Part shown: piece by piece, positions 1 through 5,582 of the stretch
How the letters are laid out: each line of letters starts with the position of its first letter
Position numbering within the stretch: the stretch's first letter is position 1
Origin: REEB95 sp035632395
GTDB taxonomy: Bacteria; Pseudomonadota; Alphaproteobacteria; ATCC43930; CGMCC-115725
Length of the DNA stretch: 9,316 bases
Assembly (NCBI GenBank): GCA_035632395.1
Contig: DASQGX010000096.1
Span: forward strand, 1 to 9,316
Direction: 5' to 3'
Made by a program: the position numbers and the translations under genes
Notes under the pieces: generated by a model
The model's database searches: none
What the model was told of the DNA's origin: nothing
What the model saw: only the letters and a program-made list of their open reading frames with translations

Positions 1-319
1 CGGCGGCACCGTCACGGTCACCGCCCGGGCCTGGGAGGGCGCCGTCGAGATCGCCGTCAGCGACACCGGCATCGGCATGTCCGAGGCCGATATCCCCAAG
101 GCGCTCGAGCCCTTTGGCCAGATCTCCAACGCCATGACCCGCGCCCACGAAGGCACCGGCTTGGGCCTGCCGCTCTCCAAGAGCCTGGTCGAGCTCCATG
201 GCGGCCAGTTCTCCATCGTCAGCACCCCAGGCGCCGGCACAACCGTCACCGTCACGCTGCCGGCGACGATATCTGCCGACGATCGCGATCACGCCACGCT
301 ATGGCGCGGGGTCGGATGA
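1..319 (+). CDS. Sensor histidine kinase, C-terminal ATPase part (5'-truncated by window)
   Basis: This is the last 105 residues of a two-component sensor kinase, read in the frame that begins at base 2. The fragment is the end of a HATPase_c (GHKL) domain, which binds ATP for autophosphorylation of an upstream histidine. Visible landmarks are the G1 box DTGIGM (fragment residues 21-26), the F box around EPFGQ (36-40) and the G2 box GTGLGL (51-56), followed by SKSLVELHGG and a final beta-strand TVTVTLP. The spelling PFGQ...RAHEGTGLGLPLSKSLVELHGG is typical of alphaproteobacterial PAS-containing and PleC/DivJ-like kinases. A short, probably unstructured tail of about 18 residues follows. The dimerisation/phosphoacceptor helix and all sensor domains lie outside the window, so the signal and partner regulator cannot be named. 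No response-regulator gene follows it here. Family call is secure; subtype is not. Confidence 0.93.
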   Translation, partial: GGTVTVTARAWEGAVEIAVSDTGIGMSEADIPKALEPFGQISNAMTRAHEGTGLGLPLSKSLVELHGGQFSIVSTPGAGTTVTVTLPATISADDRDHATLWRGVG

Positions 320-375
320 ACCACTGGCTGATGGGTGGCCGCCGACGCGCTAAAATTCCTTTCGAGAATCAGCCG

Positions 376-537
376 ATGATTGTTTCTCGCCCGCGCCTGC
401 ACTTCGCGATCCGCGCCTCGGTTGCCGTTTTGGCCATTGTTGTGCTGGCGCGCTGCACCGACATGCATGGCTCAGCCAATGCCAATGGCAGCGATCGCGG
501 CTCAGCCGGGATCATCCGGCTCAACCTGCCGCTCTAA
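376..537 (+). CDS. Doubtful small exported or lipoprotein-like peptide (53 aa)
   Basis: A 53-codon frame starts with ATG 57 bases after the kinase stop. I do not recognise a family. The N-terminus looks like a signal peptide: basic residues (RPRLHFAIR) then a hydrophobic stretch ASVAVLAIVVLA ending at ARC. The Cys at about residue 27 sits where a lipobox Cys would be, but LARC is not a good lipobox because Arg occupies the -1 position. The remainder is short and rich in Gly, Ser, Ala and Asn. There is no clear Shine-Dalgarno. A weak TAAAAT box lies at 351-356. The same frame is open upstream to an ATG at 301, which would overlap the kinase end and looks less natural. It may be a real small secreted peptide or a chance frame in the gap between two convergent genes. 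Confidence 0.3.
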   Translation: MIVSRPRLHFAIRASVAVLAIVVLARCTDMHGSANANGSDRGSAGIIRLNLPL

Positions 538-550
538 ACGGGTTTTTTCT

Positions 551-1075
551 CTATCGATAAGCGCGCAGCTGTTGTGCGGCCATTGGCCGCGGACGCAGTT
601 GCGGCCGTGAAGCAACTGGGCGCAGCGGCATGACTTGGGCGGCAGGCAACGCGCGCGGCGCAGCCGCACGCTCCAGCCGTTCGACCAGCGCTTGATTTAC
701 CGCCACCAACGCATCCATCTGCCGCAGGCGGGCGTCGAGCGCCGGCCGCGCAACATCACGCTGCACAACGGGCGTCGCATACTGCGGCGCCGCCGGAACA
801 TATCGTTGCTGCCAATGCATGTCGTAGAAGTCGGGCACCTGACGGCGACGCCGGTAGCTACCGATCGACAGCACTGCAATCGTAGCGGCCACGACCAGGC
901 CCCACATCACCGCGATGCCGTAAGCGATCTCCTGCGCGCCCGAGGTCGGCGGAAACAGCGCCACCAGCGGACCGAGCGAGATGATGAGGAACAAAGTCAC
1001 CGCCGCGCCGCCGATCGCGGAAAGGGTGAACAGCAGCAATGACGTGCCGAAATTGGTGCCGGATGAAGACCGCAT
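551..1075 (-). CDS. Hypothetical two-helix inner-membrane protein (174 aa)
   Basis: Unknown function. From the chosen start the protein has two hydrophobic segments, about residues 12-41 and 50-73, separated by a short Pro/Ser/Gly turn. RRRR at 75-78 places the C-terminal half in the cytoplasm by the positive-inside rule. Residues about 112-137 (LDARLRQMDALVAVNQALVERL) form an amphipathic helix that may be a short coiled coil; the last 35 residues are rich in Pro, Arg, Ala and Gln. The start at 1075 is preferred because an AAAAAAGG purine tract lies 7 bases upstream of the ATG. The frame stays open to another ATG at 1132, which would add 19 basic residues (193 aa total) but lacks a convincing ribosome site. 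It converges on the kinase and small frame to its left and is preceded by an AT-rich candidate control region. The opposite-strand frame is Arg-rich and looks like a shadow. Confidence 0.72.
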   Translation of the reverse strand: MRSSSGTNFGTSLLLFTLSAIGGAAVTLFLIISLGPLVALFPPTSGAQEIAYGIAVMWGLVVAATIAVLSIGSYRRRRQVPDFYDMHWQQRYVPAAPQYATPVVQRDVARPALDARLRQMDALVAVNQALVERLERAAAPRALPAAQVMPLRPVASRPQLRPRPMAAQQLRAYR

Positions 1076-1143
1076 CGTCGTACCTTTTTTCCGACGCACG
1101 GCGCGATCCATTCGCGCCCATGCCAAATCCATCGCTGAATGTT

Positions 1144-1249
1144 CTATGGTTAAAACAGTATAAGCACAAGAACAATATAGTTAAGACAGCGCAGAAATTT
1201 GGTTAATACTATAGGTCAAAAGTAATAACTGTAATATCGCTATGGTTAA
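1144..1249 (-). promoter_or_regulatory. Array of four GTTAA repeats, two of them CtrA-like TTAACCAT half-sites
   Basis: CTATGGTTAA occurs exactly twice, at 1144-1153 and 1240-1249. Two weaker copies lie between: ATATAGTTAA at 1175-1184 and TTTGGTTAA at 1198-1206. The four GTTAA cores begin at 1149, 1180, 1202 and 1245, giving steps of 31, 22 and 43 bases, close to 3, 2 and 4 helical turns. On the minus strand the perfect copies read TTAACCAT, which I recall as a CtrA half-site motif in Caulobacter; the full TTAA-N7-TTAA form is not present. One copy overlaps the predicted transcription start near 1150. A regulatory array for the 1075 gene is the simplest reading. Confidence 0.4.
1157..1184 (-). 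promoter_or_regulatory. Candidate sigma70-type promoter for the two-helix membrane protein
   Basis: On the minus strand TTAACT (1184-1179) and TATACT (1162-1157) are separated by 16 bases, matching the -35 and -10 consensus at 4/6 and 5/6 positions. Transcription would start near 1150, about 75 bases before the preferred ATG at 1075. The elements sit in a strongly AT-rich patch that contrasts with the GC-rich surroundings. This is a pattern match only. Confidence 0.4.
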
Positions 1250-1296
1250 TATTAATAAAGTGTCGGAAGAATTGACGCGAATCGGTGGAGCCGGCG

Positions 1297-1317
1297 TCAC
1301 CGCAGCCGACGCGGTGA
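1297..1317 (-). terminator. Perfect inverted repeat after the oxidase gene, possible weak terminator
   Basis: TCACCGC (1297-1303) and GCGGTGA (1311-1317) form a perfect 7-bp stem with a 7-base loop, starting 8 bases after the stop of the minus-strand oxidase gene. No U-tract follows directly on the minus strand; the next AU-rich stretch is over 20 bases away. It could stabilise the 3' end or assist termination, but it is not a canonical intrinsic terminator. It could also be an operator. Confidence 0.35.
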
Positions 1318-1324
1318 TAGCCGT

Positions 1325-2440
1325 TCAGTAGCCAATGTGGCTGAGATCGAGCAGCGGAAAAGCCGACAGCACGTGCGGCGGATAGACCGGCGCCGCCGCC
1401 GCCACCATTTCGCGCTTGAGATCGGCGTAGCGCGTCACGCCAAGCAGGCCAAGGCACATGCGGATTTCGATCTCAAGCAGCTCGAGCACGCGGCGGACGC
1501 CGGCATCGCCTGCTGCGGCGAGGCCATAGCAGTAGAGCCGGCCGATGCCGACCGCATCAGCACCGAGTATAAGCGCCTTGACGATATCGCCACCGCGGCA
1601 GAAGCCGCCGTCGACAATGACCGGTGCGCGGCCTTTGACCGCCACGACCACCTCGGGCAGTGCCTCGAGCGCGCCGCGACCCTGATCGAGCTGCCGGCCA
1701 CCGTGGTTCGAGACGTAGATACAGGCGGCGCCCAACTGGCAGGCGAGCTCGGCATCTTCGGCGGTGGCGATGCCCTTGAGCATGATGGGCAGCTTGTGCT
1801 TCGCCTTGAAGCGCGCAACGCCGTCCCAATCGAAAGCCGCTTGATAGCGTTCCATTTCAGGCACGACATGACGGCGGCCCCCGACGACGTAGCGCTTGGC
1901 GATGTCGCGCTCGCGCCTCCCGTACATCGACGTGTCGACGGTGAAGCAGAAGGCCTCGTAGCCGTGCGCCAGGGCCCGGCTGCCGAAATCGTCGACCCAA
2001 GCTGCGTCGCCACGAACGTAGAGCTGGAAGATACGGCGGCTCGCCGGGGCGGCCTGTGCCGTCGCCTCGAGGCCAGGCTTGGCTACCGAGCTCACGAACA
2101 TAGGCACGCCAAACGCGGCGGCGGAACGCGCCACTGCGGCGGTGCCGTCGGCATTGAGATTTTCGATCGATCCAATGGGAGCGAGCACTATGGGTAATCG
2201 CGCCGGTTTGCCGAAAATCGTCGCCGTGGTGTCGATCTGCGACACGTCGCGCAGCACCCGCGGCCGGAAGCCGAGGCTATCGATCGCCAAGCGATTGCGG
2301 CGCATCGTCGTCTCGGTCTCGGCAGCACCGGTGAGATAGTCCCAGAAATTCGTCGGCAAAGCGTTGCGCGCGGCGCACACGATCTCGTGCAAAGCCTGGA
2401 ATCGTTCGCCGAGGCCGCTGTCCGTCTGTGCGTCGGTCAT
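1325..2440 (-). CDS. FMN-dependent alpha-hydroxy-acid oxidase/dehydrogenase (LldD/glycolate oxidase family)
   Basis: A 371-residue TIM-barrel flavoprotein of the family containing L-lactate dehydrogenase LldD, glycolate oxidase and mandelate dehydrogenase. These enzymes oxidise 2-hydroxy acids to 2-oxo acids. Visible signatures: NFWDYLTGAAETETT (31-45), the FMN strand LPIVLAPIG (82-90), FQLYV with the substrate-site Tyr141, FTVDT with Asp169, GRRERD (174-179), MLKGI with the flavin-contacting Lys222, and the active-site SNHGGRQLD with catalytic His246 and substrate-binding Arg249. The FMN phosphate loop is DGGFCRGGD (277-285) followed by GIGR. Length is normal for the family. The ATG (2440-2438) overlaps the TGA of the upstream hydrolase as ATGA, so translation is probably coupled and the two form an operon. 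The substrate and electron acceptor cannot be read from the sequence, so I do not assign lldD. The open frame continues upstream to 3487 but is then only the shadow of the hydrolase gene. Confidence 0.93.
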   Translation of the reverse strand: MTDAQTDSGLGERFQALHEIVCAARNALPTNFWDYLTGAAETETTMRRNRLAIDSLGFRPRVLRDVSQIDTTATIFGKPARLPIVLAPIGSIENLNADGTAAVARSAAAFGVPMFVSSVAKPGLEATAQAAPASRRIFQLYVRGDAAWVDDFGSRALAHGYEAFCFTVDTSMYGRRERDIAKRYVVGGRRHVVPEMERYQAAFDWDGVARFKAKHKLPIMLKGIATAEDAELACQLGAACIYVSNHGGRQLDQGRGALEALPEVVVAVKGRAPVIVDGGFCRGGDIVKALILGADAVGIGRLYCYGLAAAGDAGVRRVLELLEIEIRMCLGLLGVTRYADLKREMVAAAAPVYPPHVLSAFPLLDLSHIGY

Positions 2441-4191
2441 CGCGCCTTCCTGCGCCGCACGGGCTTCGTTGGAATGATCGGCAAGAGCAAATAAGCCGCC
2501 GTGTCGGCGCCGAAATAGAGCGTGGTTTCGCCACCGAACAGCGCCGTCGGTCGGTCGCGCGGATCGTTGTGCAGGAATGGGCCGCAGCCGCGCATCGGAT
2601 GCTTCATGTTGGAAAGCGCCGCCGCCGGTCCGCCGTGCTCGTAATCGCGGCCACGTACCGACAGGCCGACGCGCCAACCCTTCGGCACGACAATCGAGGT
2701 CGGCCACAGCTCGATGTCGAGCGTCACTGTGCGGCCCGGCTTCAAGGGCGTGATCTTGTCGTGGGTGTGGTAGGGCCGCCAACGTCGCGTCAACCGGCGG
2801 TCGAGACGGCGATGCGAGGCGCGTAGCCAGCCCTGCGCGATGGGCGTGTGCGGATCGAGCGCGCCTTGGAACGCGACCTCCTTGCCGGCGGGATTGTAAA
2901 GGCGCATCACCAGAAACAGATCGGCATCGGCGGTCGACGACGAAACCACGAGCCGCGCCGCTATCGGTCCGGTGATCTCGGTCGCCTGGGCGACCGGCGC
3001 GCTCATGAAGGTCAGGCCGTCGCCGAGTGCGGCGAAAGTGCGCGTCGCCCTTTTTTCCGCCGGCTTGGCCGCCAGCGTTAGATCCGGCCGCAGATGGAAC
3101 TTGGTCCAGCGCGTGCGCTTGAGCGGCCATTCCTTCTCGAAGCGCTCGCGGAGGCCGTCGATATGCCGGACCTGGAGCCGCACCTTCGGCTCTTTGTCCC
3201 AGCCGTTCTTTGCGCCTTTGAGGAAATAGGCGAAGAAACGTTTCTGCAAGCCAACGCCGTAATCCGTGTAGAACTCGACCCAGTGCGTGCCGCCGTGCGC
3301 TTCGAGCCATTTGCGCTTTGACGCGGCACGGACGAAGGCTTCGAAATTGCCGCGCGGATGCAGGCCTTGCCCGCCCCAATTCGCCGCCGACAGGAACGGC
3401 ACCTTGACCTTGTCCCAGCGCGGCGAGCGCGCCTTGTACCAGGCATCGTCGAGTGGATGCGCCAGGATGTCGTTGCCGAAATCGCAACGATTGGCCACCA
3501 GCTCAGCGTCGCTCAGCGTTTCGGGACCGCAAACCAGATCGCCGGTGACGGCGCTTTTCGGTCCGCGGAGCCCCAGCCCGTGCTGCACCGATTTCACCTG
3601 CATGTCGTACCAGTTGGCCCAGAAGGTCGAGAGGATGCCGCCGTGATGGGTCGAATCGCGATACCAATCAGCCGCACCTTCCCAGGCACAGATGGCCGCC
3701 AAGTGCGGCGGCTGGCGCGACGCAACCGTCCATGAATTCATCGCGTAGTACGAGATGCCGTTGATGCCGACCTTGCCGTTGCACCAATCCTGACGCGCCG
3801 CCCATTCGATGCAGTCGTAGAAATCCTGGGTCTCGCGCGGTGAGAAGTGATCGATGTATCCGGGCGATCGGCCGGCACCGCGCGAATCGACGCGCACACA
3901 GGCATAACCGTCGGGCACCCATTTCTCCGGGTCGACGACCTCCCAATTCTGGTACTTGTTCGACGAGCCGGCGGTCACGTCCGGATGGTTTTTCGCCATG
4001 ATGTCCCAGGCGCTTTTGTAGCCCTCCTGGAAGGCAAGGCCTTTGGCGTAGGGGCCATAGGTGATGATGGCCGGTACCTTACCGGGCTTGGTCGGGCGGT
4101 AGACATCGGCCCGCAGCACGACGCCGTCGTCCATCGCGATCGGCACGTCCCAATCGATCCGCATGCCGTCGCGGATTTCGCTCTGCCCCAA
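2437..4191 (-). CDS. CocE/NonD family hydrolase (X-Pro dipeptidyl-peptidase S15-like)
   Basis: A 584-residue alpha/beta hydrolase of the CocE/NonD family, whose members cleave esters and amides (cocaine esterase, glutaryl-7-ACA acylase, Xaa-Pro peptidase relatives). It opens with MRIDWDVPIAMDDGVVLRADVYRP. The nucleophile elbow is NGISYYAMN with Ser147. The His is probably His303 in GGTHW. From about residue 335 to the end lies the jelly-roll S15 C-terminal domain, finishing in a basic tail (PVRRRKAR). No signal peptide, so probably cytoplasmic. The start is chosen as TTG at 4191-4189 because GGAGGG (4204-4199) sits 7 bases upstream. ATG at 4164 is the alternative and would lack that ribosome site. 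The frame remains open to an ATG at 4422, but that extension runs through an intrinsic terminator and is low-complexity. The stop overlaps the oxidase start, indicating an operon. Family call is strong; substrate is unknown. Confidence 0.9.
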   Translation of the reverse strand: MGQSEIRDGMRIDWDVPIAMDDGVVLRADVYRPTKPGKVPAIITYGPYAKGLAFQEGYKSAWDIMAKNHPDVTAGSSNKYQNWEVVDPEKWVPDGYACVRVDSRGAGRSPGYIDHFSPRETQDFYDCIEWAARQDWCNGKVGINGISYYAMNSWTVASRQPPHLAAICAWEGAADWYRDSTHHGGILSTFWANWYDMQVKSVQHGLGLRGPKSAVTGDLVCGPETLSDAELVANRCDFGNDILAHPLDDAWYKARSPRWDKVKVPFLSAANWGGQGLHPRGNFEAFVRAASKRKWLEAHGGTHWVEFYTDYGVGLQKRFFAYFLKGAKNGWDKEPKVRLQVRHIDGLRERFEKEWPLKRTRWTKFHLRPDLTLAAKPAEKRATRTFAALGDGLTFMSAPVAQATEITGPIAARLVVSSSTADADLFLVMRLYNPAGKEVAFQGALDPHTPIAQGWLRASHRRLDRRLTRRWRPYHTHDKITPLKPGRTVTLDIELWPTSIVVPKGWRVGLSVRGRDYEHGGPAAALSNMKHPMRGCGPFLHNDPRDRPTALFGGETTLYFGADTAAYLLLPIIPTKPVRRRKAR

Positions 4192-4198
4192 GAACCAG

Positions 4199-4204
4199 CC
4201 CTCC
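4199..4204 (-). promoter_or_regulatory. Strong Shine-Dalgarno that decides the hydrolase start
   Basis: The minus strand reads GGAGGG here, followed after 7 bases by TTG (4191-4189) in the hydrolase frame. The next ATG, at 4164, is 34 bases from this site, too far for it to serve. This favours a TTG start and an N-terminus of MGQSEIRDGMRIDW. Confidence 0.5.
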
Positions 4205-4241
4205 GGGGCCGCGGGCTTTGCCGGAGCCGCGGCCGGCCGCG

Positions 4242-4272
4242 ATGATACCGTTTTCGCGCGCCGCCGCCACAA
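4242..4272 (-). promoter_or_regulatory. Candidate promoter for the hydrolase-oxidase operon
   Basis: On the minus strand TTGTGG (4272-4267) and TATCAT (4247-4242) are separated by 19 bases, longer than ideal. The -10 box matches 5/6. It lies between the upstream terminator and the preferred TTG start, leaving a leader of about 44 bases. The position is sensible but the match is modest. Confidence 0.28.
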
Positions 4273-4313
4273 GCCGGTTGAAGCCGACAGCAGGCCTTCG
4301 ACTTGGCCGCGGC

Positions 4314-4351
4314 AAAAAGAAGGCGGCGGTCCGGCGGCAAGCCGAACCGCC
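4314..4351 (-). terminator. Intrinsic terminator downstream of the CobW-type gene
   Basis: On the minus strand, stem GGCGGT (4351-4346) pairs with ACCGCC (4330-4325). One mismatch separates this from the inner stem CGGC (4344-4341)/GCCG (4335-4332), with a 5-base loop. Four bases further, a UUCUUUUU tract (4321-4314) follows. This is a canonical rho-independent shape, about 140 bases after the stop of the 4488-5516 gene. It separates that gene from the hydrolase operon. Between stop and terminator a short palindrome CCCCTTGGGG (4358-4367) is also present. The whole 4192-4487 spacer (296 bases) appears otherwise non-coding. Confidence 0.72.
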
Positions 4352-4487
4352 ACCCTGCCCCTTGGGGAGGCATCAGTCGTCGGGAGGACGCCGGACCGGG
4401 ACGGCTGCCCCAGCCCCAGCATCGTGATTCGCGCCGTCGCGCGACCGCGCCACTGTGCGCAACGCTGGTGACGTTAGCGTGACGCGG

Positions 4488-5516
4488 TTATGGCGCTTCG
4501 ATGACGGCGGCAGCGAAGGATCGGGTGACCGCATTCCGGTCGAGGCCGCGAGTGATGAAGACCAGCCGTGTCCGGCGGTCGGCATCTGGCCAGCGCGACA
4601 GCGCCCGCGGCGGGTGGACGAGATGCTGCACGGCATCGAGCGCGACTGGCCCACTGCGTCCAGCGGCGTTGACCAAGCCTTTGAGTCGCAGCAACGCCGG
4701 CCCCTTGAACGCTGCAAAGGCTTCGAGCCAGGCGGCTAACGCCGGCCACGAAACCGGCACGTCATGCGTCACGACGAAGCTCGTTATTCCGTGATGGCGC
4801 AGCAGATGATCGGGCGATGCATCGTGATCGTCGCGAGGATCAGGCGCGGTAACGCCGGCGCGTGGCGATGACGCGAATAGAATCTCGGATGCGATCGCAC
4901 CATTGATTGCGACAACGATGGGCGCCGACGGATTGAGCACCCGCAATTGCGCGTCGATCGCCCTGCACGCCGCCGGCGGGGCCAGATCCGTCTTGGTCAG
5001 GACCAGCACGTCGGCCAATGCCGCCTGCTTCGCCGACTCATAGTTTGCATCGAGCTGCGCGGCGGCATTCACTGCATCGACCGTCACTATCACGCGATCG
5101 AGCCGGACCAGTGGCGCGAGCTGCGCGTCTTCGAGCAGCGTGGCGATGATCGGCGCTGGATCGGCGAGGCCGGTGGTCTCGATCGCGATGCGATCGAAGC
5201 GCGGGATCTCGCCGCGACGGACGCGTACCTCAAGCGACACGATCGTGTCGGTGAGATCGCCGCGCACCGTGCAGCAGACGCAGCCGCTCTTCAACAGAAC
5301 GGCGTCCTCGAACGCGGTTTCGATCAGCAGATGGTCGAGGCCGATCTCGCCGAATTCGTTGACGATGACTGCGGTATTGCGCAGCGCCGGTTGCCGCAGC
5401 AGTGCGTTGAGCAACGTCGTCTTGCCGCTGCCGAGAAAACCGCTGACGAGCGTCACCGGCGTTGCCGCCATGCCCGTCGTTGCCTTGCGATCCCTGGGAT
5501 TTTCGCGCGTTTTCAT
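4488..5516 (-). CDS. CobW/P47K family GTP-dependent metal chaperone
   Basis: A 342-residue G3E-class GTPase of the CobW/COG0523 family, which deliver metals (Zn, Co, Fe or others by subfamily) to client proteins. Seen: Walker A GFLGSGKT (26-33), NEFGEIGLDHLL (53-64) of the switch region, the metal-binding GCVCC motif (78-82), ETTGLADPAP (113-122) with the Walker B region, and TKTD (174-177) where most G proteins have NKxD. A His/Asp-rich stretch DDHDASPDHLLRHH (229-242) precedes the CobW C-terminal domain (about 243-335). The ATG at 5516 is used; an in-frame ATG at 5471 (residue 16), just before the first strand, is a fair alternative. The frame remains open upstream to 6410 but only as the shadow of the divergent gene. 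It is divergent from the substrate-binding-protein gene by 66 bases and ends ahead of a terminator. The metal and client are unknown, so no symbol is given. Confidence 0.93.
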   Translation of the reverse strand: MKTRENPRDRKATTGMAATPVTLVSGFLGSGKTTLLNALLRQPALRNTAVIVNEFGEIGLDHLLIETAFEDAVLLKSGCVCCTVRGDLTDTIVSLEVRVRRGEIPRFDRIAIETTGLADPAPIIATLLEDAQLAPLVRLDRVIVTVDAVNAAAQLDANYESAKQAALADVLVLTKTDLAPPAACRAIDAQLRVLNPSAPIVVAINGAIASEILFASSPRAGVTAPDPRDDHDASPDHLLRHHGITSFVVTHDVPVSWPALAAWLEAFAAFKGPALLRLKGLVNAAGRSGPVALDAVQHLVHPPRALSRWPDADRRTRLVFITRGLDRNAVTRSFAAAVIEAP

Positions 5517-5537
5517 CGCCCGTCGCTCTGTTAAGAT
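5510..5537 (+). promoter_or_regulatory. Candidate promoter for the substrate-binding-protein operon
   Basis: TTTTCA (5510-5515) and TAAGAT (5532-5537) are spaced by 16 bases, each matching 4/6 of the consensus. Transcription would begin near 5544, with a short leader to the ATG at 5583. The leader contains GCGCC-AAGC-GGCGC (5539-5552), a small hairpin that could be an operator or a leader structure. The -35 box overlaps the first codon of the divergent CobW gene if that gene starts at 5516. Weak evidence. Confidence 0.3.
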
Positions 5538-5582
5538 CGCGCCAAGCGGCGCGCGCCGCAAGAACGAGACGAGGGGGAGGAC

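Noticed and set aside
523..548. Possible plus-strand terminator ending in six T residues
   Set aside because: The only stem (AAC..CCG with CGGGTT) needs a three-base bulge and is short, so it is too weak to annotate. The better inverted repeat at 504-521 has no T-tract next to it.
1337..2197. Long plus-strand frame opposite the oxidase
   Set aside because: Composition is typical of an antisense shadow, and the minus strand encodes a complete conserved enzyme.
2441..3487. Upstream continuation of the oxidase frame on the minus strand
   Set aside because: Arg/Ala-rich shadow of the hydrolase gene in another frame; the oxidase family start matches the ATG at 2440.
4192..4422. N-terminal extension of the hydrolase to an ATG at 4422
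   Set aside because: It crosses an intrinsic terminator (4314-4351), is low-complexity and has no ribosome site at 4422; TTG at 4191 has a strong one.
4947..5534. 195-codon plus-strand frame opposite the CobW gene
   Set aside because: Antisense to a conserved GTPase with intact motifs; Arg-rich shadow.
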